Shown in pieces: positions 1 through 8,885 of a stretch of 50,898 nucleotides of DNA. The notes under the pieces are model-generated. The model had not been told where the DNA came from. It saw only the letters and a list, made by a program, of their open reading frames with translations, and searched no databases. The position numbers were made by a program, and so were the translations under genes. The first letter of the stretch is position 1. Each line of letters starts with the position of its first letter. Source of the DNA: Phycisphaerae bacterium (GTDB lineage: Bacteria > Planctomycetota > Phycisphaerae > Phycisphaerales > SM1A02); NCBI GenBank assembly GCA_002862305.1, contig PKCS01000068.1:1-50898 (forward strand), in the 5' to 3' direction.

Positions 1-121
1 GCCATGTGCTCCGGTTGGACGTCACCAGCCGCACCGGAGCACGAGAACACAAGGGTGACTACACACGTAGAGGCGGCTTCATCACCGTTCCGACACGGGG
101 GTTCGAATCCCCCCGGCTCCA
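1..121 (+). ncRNA. ssrA: tmRNA (ssrA), 3' part, truncated at the window edge
   Basis: Rescues stalled ribosomes in trans-translation together with SmpB. Only the 3' part is inside the window; the tag-peptide reading frame lies off the left edge. Seen here: a 9-bp hairpin arm (TGCTCCGGT with ACCGGAGCA), then the characteristic 3' tRNA-like end with a GGGGG-TTCGAATC-CCCCC T arm near 97-114 and an acceptor strand ending GGCTCCA. The block GACTACACACGTAGAGGC just before it resembles the conserved 3' segment of bacterial tmRNAs. No CCA is encoded after position 121, so CCA would be added enzymatically. A plain tRNA is unlikely because no D or anticodon arm fits at the proper distance. Confidence 0.82.
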
Positions 122-126
122 TTCGA

Positions 127-160
127 CAGCCCCCCGGGACTTCGGGATCCCGGGGGGCTG
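127..160 (+). terminator. strong hairpin after ssrA
   Basis: A perfect 13-bp stem (127-139 with 148-160) closes an 8-nt loop six bases after the tmRNA end. The 3' side is followed by only two T residues, so it may act as a transcription terminator or as a 3'-processing boundary. It also lies just beyond the stop of the convergent minus-strand gene and could serve both strands. Confidence 0.7.
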
Positions 161-187
161 TTCATTGCGGGCGGTGCGCCCGACGGC

Positions 188-2941
188 TCAGAGCGAATTG
201 AGGAACCGGATCACCGACTCGCGTTCCGTGGGCGAGAGCTGGTTGTAGGCGGCCCGGGATGCCGAGGCCTCGCCGCCGTGGGCCTGGATCGCCTCCTCCA
301 GGGACCCGGCACGACCGTCGTGCATGAGCAGCAGCTCCCGATCGTTCTCCGCGAGGAGCTTGATGTTGCGACCGAGTCCCCAGAGCGGAGGGGTTCGGTA
401 CGGGGTGCCGGTGACGTCATGCATCTTCATGTCGGTATAGGGGCGAAGCACGATGTCGCGGAACTCGATCGGCGCGTCAGGGCGCGTCTTCTGGGTCACC
501 GAGTGGCAGGAGGAGCAGCCGACCTCGATGAACCTGGCCAGGCCCTCCTGGACCACGCCGTCGTCGTGTGCCGCGTAGCTTCGTGCGGGTACCGAGAGGA
601 ACTCGACGTACTTCACCAGTCGATCCAGGTCCCGTTCCGAGATCTGGTCGAAGGAACCGGGTGCGAGGCCGTGGTCCTCGACGAGGGCGCCCATCGTCTG
701 GTCGGCCACGGTGTCCACCGCCCCGTCCCAGCGAAGTCCCGCCTCCCGACCGGAGATCCATTCGAGGAGTCCGGTCCCGAACACCGGGGGAGGCACCCGG
801 GGGCCACGGGGGGTCTGCACCACCAGGCTTCCCCGACCGTCCCGGAAGTGGCAGTCACCGCAGGAGGTGCTTCCGATCGGCACCTCCCCGAGGATGTTCC
901 CGGGGTCGTTCCCGTTCTGTCGGTGCCGGACCCCGTGGAACAGGTGGTGCCCCTCGAGGAAGTCGTCGACGTCGTCCTCGTCGATCAGGGTGATGATGTG
1001 CTGGGTGAAGACCGCATCGTGCTCCATCTGCTTGTGGGATCCGTATCCCGGCAGCACCATGTTGGTGGTCGCCCGGCCGGCCGAGGCGTTCCTCGGGTCG
1101 CCGAAGGTGTCCAGACCCATCCCGATCACGTAGTTCTGGAAGGTGTTGTAGGTCTGGGCACCGGATCCCCCGGTGACGGCGGTGATCTCGTAGGTGACGA
1201 TGTTCCCCCATCCCCACTTGCCGGCGTATTCGCCCGCGCTCATGGCGTAGGTGGGCGGCGAGGCGTCGCCCTTCTCCATGTAGTCGATCCGGATGACGTC
1301 CGCGTTGTCGGAGTCACCATGGGGATGGACGGAGTTGGCGTTCCCACGGGTGAGCCGGGGGTCGATCAACAGTCCATCCGGACCATCGGTGAACACGGTC
1401 GAGAATCGATCGAGGTTCCGGAGCAGGTCTCCGTTGTGCTGGGCGTCGAAGACCGCCTCGGTGATGCCGTCCTGGGCGTGGGGATGCCGGAATCGCATCC
1501 AGTTGGCGCCCTCGGTGACCAGGACCGGACGATCGTCGGGATCGACCCGGTCCCCGGCGGTGGTGAAGAGCGCCGAATAGACGTACACGTCCCCGGGATC
1601 GTCGGTGGTGTTCCCCTGCTTGCGGTAGCGGACGAAGTAGTCGTAGTCACCGGCGTCGACGCAGGCCGGGGGCACCTCGGTGGTGCCCGACACCGCGACC
1701 TGGTGGAACACCACCTGGTTGCAGCTGCAGAAGAACTCGAATCCCGGCGCCCCCCCGGACTGGATGGCGACGACGTCGCCGTACCTGATGCCCACGGTCC
1801 GCAGGTCCTCGCCGAGGTCGATCGCGAAGCCATGCCCGTGTTCGGCACCGATCACCGCGGTGGGCAGGGTGGGACGCGGGTACATGACCCGCGGGACCTC
1901 GCCGCACGGGTCGGGCGGACACTCGGGGCAGGGTCCGCCGCAATCCACCCGGTCCTCGGATTGATTGAGGATCCCATCGTCGCAGGTGGGTGGAGGCGGT
2001 CCGTCCGCGATGTCGGCGAGACCCAGGTACATCGGGCAGTCACCGCCCCCCCACCGGCTCCAGACCTGGTAGCCCCCGGGCTGCAGGCCGCTCACTCGAA
2101 GGAGACCGTCGGCATCCGGAGCCTGGTGTTGGTAGTTGGCACCGCCGTCGAGGCTGAATTCGATCGACGACCGTCCCGGAGCGTCCTCGAAGGTGAAGGT
2201 GATGGCGCCATCCCGGGCACCAGCCAGCGATTCGTCATCCCAGGCGAACGTCGCGAAGGGATTCGGGGTGCCGTTGCAGATGACGTCGCAACCCGTGCAG
2301 GGGCCACCGCAGTCGGTCCCGGTCTCCGAGCCGTTCATCACCCCGTCGAAGCAGTTCGGGCACGGGGGACAGGCCGGCCCCCCACAGTCGATTCCCGATT
2401 CGTCGCCGTTCAGCATTCCGTCGGAGCAGGAGGGATTCAGCCAGCAGGACGTCCCCTCGCCGACCACCCCGTTGACCACGACGTTCGGGCCGCACTGCAC
2501 GCCGAGGCTGAAGGACTGTCCGGGCGCCAGTTGCACGGGCATCACGTAGAACTCGCCGTCCAGGTAGAAGTTGGGCGTGCATCCGTTGAACCCCGGACCC
2601 GTGCACATGTAGCAGGGACGGCCCAGCGAGACGTGGGAGTAGAGGTAGGATTCGCCACCGAGGCTCGAGACGCCGTACCCCTCGCACTGTCCGGGCACCA
2701 CCGGACAGTCCCCCCAGCGGGACAGCAGGTGGGTCAGGTCGGTTCCGGTCACCACCCCATCCCCGTCGAGGTCGTGCTCGGATCCCCCCCAATCCTCGAT
2801 CAGGATGGCGAGATCCGTCCCGGCAACGACCCGGTCGCCGTCGAGATCCGACAGGCACGACTGCGCGAATGCCGGGTGATGGTGCGGCAGGACAGCCACA
2901 CCGGTGAGGGCGAACACGAACAGCAGAAGTTTCGGAGTCAT
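188..2941 (-). CDS. secreted di-haem cytochrome c (DHOR/MauG-like) with N-terminal dockerin-like module
   Basis: Predicted 917-residue exported di-haem protein. A signal peptide (1-26, ending AFA) is followed at once by a paired calcium-loop dockerin-like module (about 29-78) bracketed by Cys, then three copies of a Cys-rich repeat of the form CxDGxxNxxExxxDCGGxCxxC, a beta-rich region, and a C-terminal di-haem region with CGDCH (694-698) and CSSCH (809-813). The end (HDGRAGSLEEAIQAHGGEA) matches the C-terminus of the DHOR thiol-oxidoreductase/di-haem peroxidase superfamily, and RWDG recalls MauG-type enzymes. The start at 2941 was chosen because the signal peptide begins there; the frame stays open much further upstream but runs antisense to a real gene. 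Substrate unknown. It is divergent from a second di-haem protein at 3323. Confidence 0.8.
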   Translation of the reverse strand: MTPKLLLFVFALTGVAVLPHHHPAFAQSCLSDLDGDRVVAGTDLAILIEDWGGSEHDLDGDGVVTGTDLTHLLSRWGDCPVVPGQCEGYGVSSLGGESYLYSHVSLGRPCYMCTGPGFNGCTPNFYLDGEFYVMPVQLAPGQSFSLGVQCGPNVVVNGVVGEGTSCWLNPSCSDGMLNGDESGIDCGGPACPPCPNCFDGVMNGSETGTDCGGPCTGCDVICNGTPNPFATFAWDDESLAGARDGAITFTFEDAPGRSSIEFSLDGGANYQHQAPDADGLLRVSGLQPGGYQVWSRWGGGDCPMYLGLADIADGPPPPTCDDGILNQSEDRVDCGGPCPECPPDPCGEVPRVMYPRPTLPTAVIGAEHGHGFAIDLGEDLRTVGIRYGDVVAIQSGGAPGFEFFCSCNQVVFHQVAVSGTTEVPPACVDAGDYDYFVRYRKQGNTTDDPGDVYVYSALFTTAGDRVDPDDRPVLVTEGANWMRFRHPHAQDGITEAVFDAQHNGDLLRNLDRFSTVFTDGPDGLLIDPRLTRGNANSVHPHGDSDNADVIRIDYMEKGDASPPTYAMSAGEYAGKWGWGNIVTYEITAVTGGSGAQTYNTFQNYVIGMGLDTFGDPRNASAGRATTNMVLPGYGSHKQMEHDAVFTQHIITLIDEDDVDDFLEGHHLFHGVRHRQNGNDPGNILGEVPIGSTSCGDCHFRDGRGSLVVQTPRGPRVPPPVFGTGLLEWISGREAGLRWDGAVDTVADQTMGALVEDHGLAPGSFDQISERDLDRLVKYVEFLSVPARSYAAHDDGVVQEGLARFIEVGCSSCHSVTQKTRPDAPIEFRDIVLRPYTDMKMHDVTGTPYRTPPLWGLGRNIKLLAENDRELLLMHDGRAGSLEEAIQAHGGEASASRAAYNQLSPTERESVIRFLNSL

Positions 2942-3322
2942 CTTCACGGGCTCCCAGCGAGCGAACCCCTGCCTTGGATGCTGTTCATCCGCGAACAGCC
3001 CGGCCGGGATTCCGGAAAGGTGCGAATACATGCGAAATGACGCGCGACGATCATTCATTCGCGATCCGTGCACCTTTGCACGAATCACCGCGCACCTTGC
3101 GGGATCGCCCGCACGCTGGTGCACGATTTGGACGTTTGTCGAGACCGGTGGTCGTACAGACGTCCTTGTCGATTCGACAGGAGGACTGCAGTCGTCTTTT
3201 GCACGAAACTGCCGGGAGACTGGATCAATCGATGGAGGAGATCGTAAGGTACTTACATCCAGGACCTGCTCCCGCGGACCTGGGAGGGGCTTCACCACGC
3301 AGGGGCGACGGAGCCGATTCCG
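2942..3322. other. divergent intergenic region between the two di-haem cytochrome genes
   Basis: 381 bp without a supportable gene. It must hold the promoters of both divergent genes, but I see no convincing -35/-10 pair. It contains an exact 10-nt direct repeat, TTTGCACGAA, at 3075-3084 and 3198-3207, a related TGCACGATTT near 3120, and an 8-bp inverted repeat, AAAGGTGC (3016-3023) with GCACCTTT (3070-3077). These may be operator sites for a shared regulator. Confidence 0.45.
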
Positions 3323-6106
3323 ATGACAACGAATGATTCCTCCGCCGTGCGCAGCCGGCTGCGCAGCGCTGTGTGCATCGCTGCCACGACGCTTCTCACC
3401 CTGCAGGCGGCCGGCCAGACACCCGACTACAGCGGTGAGGTGTGCCGGCTCGACGACCAGACCGTACTCCTGACCATCGACACCGAACCTTCGGTGCAGA
3501 ACATCCTCGTCTACCCCACTCCGCCGGGAGGGGGCTGGTACCTGGACCAGGTCTCCAGTGGAAGATTCCAACGAAGCTTCCAGGTACCCACCGGGACCGA
3601 GATGACCTTCGCCCTGCTGATCCAGAATCCCGCCCAGTACAGCTATCCGGAGCACTCGGCACGGGTCGATTCGGGATGCGTCCAGTTCGGCCGGGACGAC
3701 GTCATGCCACCACCGATCAGGGGATTCAAGCAGGCGATCGAAGCCGTGCCCGAGGGTGCACTGGTGACGTTCGAGGCGAGCCCGGGTGACTACAACGTTC
3801 CCGCGACGTCGTCGGTGAGGTTGCACCATCGAGTGGACGGGGGCGACCTGGTGGCCATGGACATGGAGTCGGACGGCGGACGGGGCTTCCACGCCCTGCT
3901 GCAGGGCGTGGAGGCCGGCATGCGGGTCGAGTACTGGTTCGACCAGACGATCGGCGATCAGCCGGTGGACAGCGTGCTCTTCGACCGGGTGCTCGGGGAG
4001 GAGGAGGAGGTCGTGGACTACCCGTTGCACGTCCGGGCCGCGGCGCGTTTCCGTGACCGCCACCCGAATGAATGGCGCTTCGATCACTACGTGGAGAACT
4101 ATGCGGGGGGCAAGACCTTCGAGATCCAGCTCACGGATCATGGAACGAGCCTGGACGTCAGGGTGGTGACCCACGAGGACGGGGGCCCGGAGCGGGTCGA
4201 CTTCAAGTACTACATCCAGAACAACCCCGAGGTGATGTGCGACCGCCCCCTCACGGTGATCAACCTCAACATGTATCCGGTCCCGGGGACCGACAACGTG
4301 TTCGAACAGCGGATACCGGACATCACGCCGGGCCAGATCATCGAATTCGACTTCACGCACCTCGCGGTCCCGAACCCCGCCGGGGGCACCTTCCAGTACT
4401 ACACCGAGTACTTCTACTACCACGCAGGGACCGGGCGACTCGGCGCGTCGACCGCGAACCCCCGGGCGACCGCCGCGGGGGACGCCTCGATCCCACTGGT
4501 CACCGCCCCCCGCTTCTCGTTCGCCCAGCATGCGAACAACCTCACGCTCGAGGAGCTGGACCGGTTCATGGAGGGCAAGGTCCGCTTCGAGACCGACCAC
4601 CTGGACGGCCTGGTGAAGAACTTCCCCACCACCTTCGACTGCTGCAGCGGTCCGATCGGGTACACCCTGGATCCCAGTCCGCATGCACTGACCACCGCCC
4701 TGGGTCCGAGGTTCAACGCGCCGAGCTGCATCGCCTGCCACATGATGGACGGTCGGGGGCGGACCCCGACCGGGAACGAGTCGAACCTGGACTCCCTCGT
4801 GATCCAGCTCGCCCTCGAGGGGGTGGACGACGACGGAGGCCCGATCCCCCACCCGTTCTACGGCCGTCAATTCGACACCAGCGCCGTCGGAGGTACGCAG
4901 CCCGAGGGCCGGGTCACGGTCGCCTACGAGGAGGTGACGGGAAGCTTCGACGATGGCACCACCTACACCCTTCGAAGGCCCACCTACGAGTTCAGGGACA
5001 CCGCCCACGGTTCGCCGGGGAGCAACCTCCCCGACGTGGACGGAACGCCGGGGTATCCGGGTGCCGTGCACTACTCGCCCAGGATCGCACCGATGCTCGC
5101 GGGCTCCGGTCTCCTGGAGGCCATCGACGAGGTCGAGATCCTGGCGCTGGCGGATCCGTTGGACGAGGACGGGGACGGAATCTCGGGCCGGCCGAACTGG
5201 GTCCACGACCTGGTCACCGACGAGGTCCAGATCGGCCGATTCGGCTGGAAGGCCGGCCAGCCGGGGCTGCTCCAGCAGACGGCCGTGGCCTACCAGCGGG
5301 ACCTCGGACTCACCTCGCCGTTGACGCCTCGGCACGATTGCGGGGACCTGGACCCGACGTGCACCGAGGAGGCGAGCACCGAATTGTCCGCCAGCGACGT
5401 CTCCCTGGTGGCTGACTACGTCGGGGGCCTGACACTCCCCCCTCGACGGAACTTCAGGGATCCGGAGGCGATCATCGGGATGCAGCTCTTCAAGAGGGCG
5501 AACTGCCAGGCCTGCCACGTCCCCAGCATCAGGACGCGTGCCGACCACGAGATCGCAGCCTACCGCGGTCAGGTGATCGAGCCATTCACCGACATGCTGC
5601 TCCACGACATGGGGCCGGACCTGGCCGACGGCTTCCGGGAATTCGAGGCGGCGGGGAGCGAATGGCGGACCGCCCCGCTCTGGGCGGCGGGCGAGGTCGG
5701 GCACGTCCTGGGAACGCCCGGTGAGTGCACCGACCCCTACTCGGGCGAGGGCACGCCCAACTACCTCCATGACGGACGAGCCAGGAGCCTGATGGAAGCG
5801 ATCCTCTGGCATGGCGGGGAGGCGGAGACCTCACGGAAGGCCGTGCTTGCGATGAACCAGCAGGAGCGCGAAGCGTTGCTCAGGTACGTGGCCTACCCCT
5901 TCGACGATCCCTCGCTGCACGATGAACCATTCGCGTCCTGTCCGGCGGACCTCGACGGGGACGGCCTCGTGGATGGACGGGACCTCGCGGTCCTGATCGA
6001 CGACTGGGGACAGCCCGGAGCGGGCGACCTGGATGGAAGCGGAATCGTGGACGGGCGCGATCTCACCCTGCTGCTGTCGGGATGGGGCGGCTGCGGGGAG
6101 GGCTGA
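3323..6106 (+). CDS. secreted di-haem oxidoreductase (DHOR, PF06537-like) with C-terminal dockerin-like module
   Basis: Predicted 927-residue exported cytochrome. An N-terminal signal region (about 1-35, hydrophobic, ending QAAGQ) precedes about 400 residues of beta-rich domains, then a recognisable DHOR core: CIACH (469-473) followed by MMDGRGR, the GSGLLEAIDEVEILALADP and DEDGDGISGRPNWV segments typical of the family, GRFGWKAGQPGLLQQTA, and a second haem site CQACH (728-732). The C-terminus carries a Cys-bracketed dockerin-like pair (from CPADLDGDG to the end). The ATG at 3323 follows an ACGGAG element. Family function is loosely defined (thiol oxidoreductase or peroxidase-like electron transfer); the substrate cannot be read from the sequence. 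It is a distant paralogue of the divergent gene, with the module at the opposite end. Confidence 0.85.
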   Translation: MTTNDSSAVRSRLRSAVCIAATTLLTLQAAGQTPDYSGEVCRLDDQTVLLTIDTEPSVQNILVYPTPPGGGWYLDQVSSGRFQRSFQVPTGTEMTFALLIQNPAQYSYPEHSARVDSGCVQFGRDDVMPPPIRGFKQAIEAVPEGALVTFEASPGDYNVPATSSVRLHHRVDGGDLVAMDMESDGGRGFHALLQGVEAGMRVEYWFDQTIGDQPVDSVLFDRVLGEEEEVVDYPLHVRAAARFRDRHPNEWRFDHYVENYAGGKTFEIQLTDHGTSLDVRVVTHEDGGPERVDFKYYIQNNPEVMCDRPLTVINLNMYPVPGTDNVFEQRIPDITPGQIIEFDFTHLAVPNPAGGTFQYYTEYFYYHAGTGRLGASTANPRATAAGDASIPLVTAPRFSFAQHANNLTLEELDRFMEGKVRFETDHLDGLVKNFPTTFDCCSGPIGYTLDPSPHALTTALGPRFNAPSCIACHMMDGRGRTPTGNESNLDSLVIQLALEGVDDDGGPIPHPFYGRQFDTSAVGGTQPEGRVTVAYEEVTGSFDDGTTYTLRRPTYEFRDTAHGSPGSNLPDVDGTPGYPGAVHYSPRIAPMLAGSGLLEAIDEVEILALADPLDEDGDGISGRPNWVHDLVTDEVQIGRFGWKAGQPGLLQQTAVAYQRDLGLTSPLTPRHDCGDLDPTCTEEASTELSASDVSLVADYVGGLTLPPRRNFRDPEAIIGMQLFKRANCQACHVPSIRTRADHEIAAYRGQVIEPFTDMLLHDMGPDLADGFREFEAAGSEWRTAPLWAAGEVGHVLGTPGECTDPYSGEGTPNYLHDGRARSLMEAILWHGGEAETSRKAVLAMNQQEREALLRYVAYPFDDPSLHDEPFASCPADLDGDGLVDGRDLAVLIDDWGQPGAGDLDGSGIVDGRDLTLLLSGWGGCGEG

Positions 6107-6126
6107 GTCAGCCGCCCATCACGAAA

Positions 6127-6156
6127 CAGCACCCTCGGCCGAGGCCGAGGGTGCTG
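6127..6156. terminator. bidirectional terminator hairpin between convergent genes
   Basis: A perfect 13-bp stem (6127-6139 with 6144-6156) around the 4-nt loop CGAG sits between the convergent stops at 6106 and 6192. It is flanked by AAA on the left and TT on the right, so it is a short-tract terminator usable from both sides. Confidence 0.75.
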
Positions 6157-6191
6157 TTGGATCATGCGTCAGGGTCCCTTGGACGCCCGGC

Positions 6192-8192
6192 TCAGGGGCA
6201 GAGTCCCCAGCCGGCCAGCAGCAGGGTCAGGTCGCCACCGTTGATGATGGCGTCACCATTGAGGTCGACGAGCGGGTCATCGGTTCCCCAGGATGCCAGC
6301 AGCAGGGTCAGGTCGCCACCGTTGATCTGCCCGTCACCGGTGAAGTCACCGGGGCAGGGCGCCGGCGCGTCGGACCAGGTCACGACCGAGAGGACCCAGG
6401 CGGTGTTGGGGAACCCGATCGATTCGTAGCTGACGTAGTCGAGGATCCCGCAGGCGTCCGACCTGATGTAGGTGAGGGCGGACTCTCCCAGGGTGTTGGT
6501 ACCGGCGGCGGAGAAGCCGGAACCGTTGGCCGGCGAGTCGTACTCGACCACGAGGTTGCTGCCGGCGGGGACCTCCAACTGGGCGCCGTAGGACACCGTG
6601 GCGATCCCGAGGAAGCCCCCGGGTACGTAGAAGGGACTCGAGTCCAGCTCCACGAAGTCCGCGATCTGGGGATTGGCACCGACCGAACGGTCGATGTAGA
6701 CCCGGAGGTTCGCAAGCTGGGACAGGCCGCCGTTGTAGATGCCGAACTGGATGCAGCCGATCTGCTCCTCGGGACGATTCAGGAACTTGCGTGCGAACTG
6801 GTTCTCGGTCGTGAAGTTCTCCGCTGCGCAGGCGACACCCGGGGCATCCACGGTCAGGTCGTTGTTCTGCGTGAAGGTGGCGAAGTCCTCCGGGGGCGCA
6901 CAGTTGTACACCGGGATCGGGATAGCCGAGACACTCAGGGTGCCGGGGCCGAAGGAGGTGGCGTCGTAGCCACCGACACGGACCAGGTAGGAACTGTCGG
7001 CCGTGACCTCGACGACCAGCTCCGAGGCGAACGCGGCGTCACCGCAGTCCTCGTTGCAGCCGAGGAACAGGTCGGGAAGCGCGCTCGCGTTGAAGGTCAG
7101 CGGATCGTAGTTGTAGATCGCGATCTTGGTGTCCCAGAGCGCCCCGCCGTTGCAGGTGGAGAGGTTCAGGAAGCTGTTCTCCGAGGAGTTCACGACGAAC
7201 CAGATATCGTTGTTGATCTGCTCGAAGCCCACGCCCGAGCCGCACTGGGCCTGCTCGGGTCCGTCGGTGTTGCAACCGGTGGTGTCGAAGGCGATCTGGA
7301 GTGCGGCCTCGCCCGCGACGGGAACGTCGTAGGAGAAGGCGCCTCCAGCGGCGATGGACCCGATCACGCAGTCGTTCGCCACGGCCGGATTCGCGGGACC
7401 GCTGCCGTTGGACGGATTGTCGCAGGAATACCCGAAGTAGCTGCAGTTGTCCGCGGTGTAGCCGGCGCACAGGTCGTCCCAGGCGTCCTCGCAGCAGAGG
7501 CTGTCGATCGCGCAGACGAGTTCGCAGCAGACCGAGTCGTCGCAGCCGGGGGTCCCGTTGGCCTCGGAGCAGAGCCCCTGGGCGGGATCGCCGCAGTCGT
7601 AGATCGCCGCCTGGTAGGAGACGTCGACCACGTAGTTGGTGGTGCAGTCGATGCCGGCCACGCTACCGAAGTCGGTCACGGTGGCGATGAACGCGTACTG
7701 ACCGGCGGTCACGTTGAACTCGATGTCCTGGCCGCAGTCGGGCGTTAAGGCGGTGAAGACGTTGGCGGAACAGTCGAGGCTCGAGGCGTTCTCGACGGTC
7801 ACGAACAGGAAGTTCCCGTTGGTGGCGTTGGTCTCGTTGAAGCCGGACACGGTGTAGGTGAGCACCCCGTTGTCGGGCACGGTGACGATGTACCAGTCGA
7901 GGTCGCGGACTGCGGCGAGCTCGCCGGTGGCGGGATCGACGGCGTCGAAGGCCCCGACGTTGCCGGCGACGGTGATCGTGGCACCACCGTTGATGAGTCC
8001 GAGGTCCTGGTAGGCGATCGGATCCTCGTTGCAACCACCGTTCGGGTCGGGAGCAAGGGTGGCCTGGCCGCAGGTGCCGGGATCGTTCTGGAGGACCGCT
8101 CCGAACGGTGGGTTGGTGTCACACTGGCCGGACGCGAGCCCGGCAACGACCGCAACCACGGCGGTGCCGGCGATGAAACGGAAATCTGACAT
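6192..8192 (-). CDS. secreted protein of unknown function with pre-peptidase-like domains and dockerin-like C-terminus
   Basis: 666 residues with a clear signal peptide (MSDFRFIAGTAVVAVVAGLASGQ). I do not recognise an enzyme domain. Two beta-sandwich segments resemble the bacterial pre-peptidase C-terminal type (one with DWYIVTVPDNGVLTYTVSG, another with NDIWFVVNSSENSFLNLSTC). Between them is a Cys-dense motif, CCELVCAIDSLCCEDAWDDLC. The C-terminus is a Cys-bracketed dockerin-like pair, CPGDFTGDGQINGGDLTLLL and a second copy ending WGLC. The ATG is preceded by AGGAG (8200-8204 on the reverse strand, 7-nt spacing). Probably extracellular or surface-bound; adhesion or matrix roles are guesses. 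Confidence 0.8.
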   Translation of the reverse strand: MSDFRFIAGTAVVAVVAGLASGQCDTNPPFGAVLQNDPGTCGQATLAPDPNGGCNEDPIAYQDLGLINGGATITVAGNVGAFDAVDPATGELAAVRDLDWYIVTVPDNGVLTYTVSGFNETNATNGNFLFVTVENASSLDCSANVFTALTPDCGQDIEFNVTAGQYAFIATVTDFGSVAGIDCTTNYVVDVSYQAAIYDCGDPAQGLCSEANGTPGCDDSVCCELVCAIDSLCCEDAWDDLCAGYTADNCSYFGYSCDNPSNGSGPANPAVANDCVIGSIAAGGAFSYDVPVAGEAALQIAFDTTGCNTDGPEQAQCGSGVGFEQINNDIWFVVNSSENSFLNLSTCNGGALWDTKIAIYNYDPLTFNASALPDLFLGCNEDCGDAAFASELVVEVTADSSYLVRVGGYDATSFGPGTLSVSAIPIPVYNCAPPEDFATFTQNNDLTVDAPGVACAAENFTTENQFARKFLNRPEEQIGCIQFGIYNGGLSQLANLRVYIDRSVGANPQIADFVELDSSPFYVPGGFLGIATVSYGAQLEVPAGSNLVVEYDSPANGSGFSAAGTNTLGESALTYIRSDACGILDYVSYESIGFPNTAWVLSVVTWSDAPAPCPGDFTGDGQINGGDLTLLLASWGTDDPLVDLNGDAIINGGDLTLLLAGWGLCP

Positions 8193-8513
8193 GTTTGAGC
8201 TCCTGATCTTCAGTCTCTAGTACTCAGCCCGCAGCGGCCGAATGTGGGGAGGCAAGTCACCCTCGAATCGCTTGGAAAGGCCCCGGAAGACGACTTTTAC
8301 GACACCTTTAGAGTATCTCGACATCCCGCTGGGGCCTAATCGGGAATTTCAAAATGGGGACAATCTCGTCCGATAGATGCCCCGAAGGGCCTCCTACACC
8401 ACACCCTGGGGCAACCTGACCCTCGATACCAGCCAGTGGGGTGGAGATTTCTGGCCCAGCCCCGCGGGGGAGTGTTTTTATCGGACACCCAGAGGGCGTA
8501 CCGGGACTCGAGA
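8193..8513. other. intergenic region between clpS and the secreted-protein gene
   Basis: 321 bp containing only short open frames without family signals. It carries the AGGAG ribosome-binding site of the gene starting at 8192 and must hold its promoter; no good -35/-10 pair is visible. A weak GCCC-TTCG-GGGC hairpin near 8380 could end clpS transcription. Confidence 0.4.
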
Positions 8514-8831
8514 TCAAAGCGGCTTCAGCGAGACATGGAGCCCGCGGAGCCTGAGGCGGTGCGCAAGCAGCTCCGCGTGCTCCTGGTGCGTCTCGCAGAC
8601 GCGTGCGACGCCTTCCCGGTGGGCCCGCAGCATGACCGCAAAGGCACTTCCGAGTCGCAGCGGGGTCACCTGGCAGAGGATCTCGCAGACCTCCCCCATC
8701 TCGTTGACATCATCGTCGTGGAGAAGGAGGGCCCAGAGGGGCAGGTGGTCGGAGGCGGTCGACAAGGTCGTCGTCCGGGCATCGGTGGAGCCGGAGGAAC
8801 TCGGGGGCTTGGCGGCGAGTGAGGCGGTCAT
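8514..8831 (-). CDS. clpS: ClpS-family N-degron adaptor
   Basis: 105 residues. ClpS binds substrates with destabilising N-terminal residues and delivers them to the ClpA/ClpC unfoldase for ClpP degradation. A short disordered N-terminus (about 1-30) precedes a ClpS core: PLWALLLHDDDVNEM corresponds to the family's LhNDdxtpm segment, AFAVMLRAHREGVARV to the helix with the conserved M..xHxxG, and ETHQEHAELLAHRL to the terminal helix. The first acidic position is H-D-D-D where N-D-D is usual. Start chosen at 8831 with GAGGA 6 nt upstream. No clpA follows, so the adaptor is encoded alone. Length fits the family. Confidence 0.82.
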   Translation of the reverse strand: MTASLAAKPPSSSGSTDARTTTLSTASDHLPLWALLLHDDDVNEMGEVCEILCQVTPLRLGSAFAVMLRAHREGVARVCETHQEHAELLAHRLRLRGLHVSLKPL

Positions 8832-8885
8832 GCATGGTCCTCGAGGAGAGCGGAATGGAATGGAATGGAGACCGGCCGCAGAGGC

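Noticed and set aside
1-121. Ordinary tRNA gene at the left edge
   Set aside because: The T arm and acceptor end fit, but there is no D arm or anticodon arm at the right distance, and the upstream hairpin fits tmRNA.
2904-3336. Two short plus-strand open frames between the divergent cytochrome genes
   Set aside because: Arg/Pro/Ser-rich composition typical of chance frames, no ribosome-binding site, no family signal.
2942-5812. Upstream extension of the minus-strand cytochrome gene to an 1874-residue open frame
   Set aside because: It runs antisense through the real di-haem gene at 3323-6106, has no family signal before the signal peptide at 2941, and is open only because of high GC content.
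8852-8866. GGAAT repeated three times upstream of clpS
   Set aside because: Too short to be more than chance or a simple-sequence tract, with no other support.
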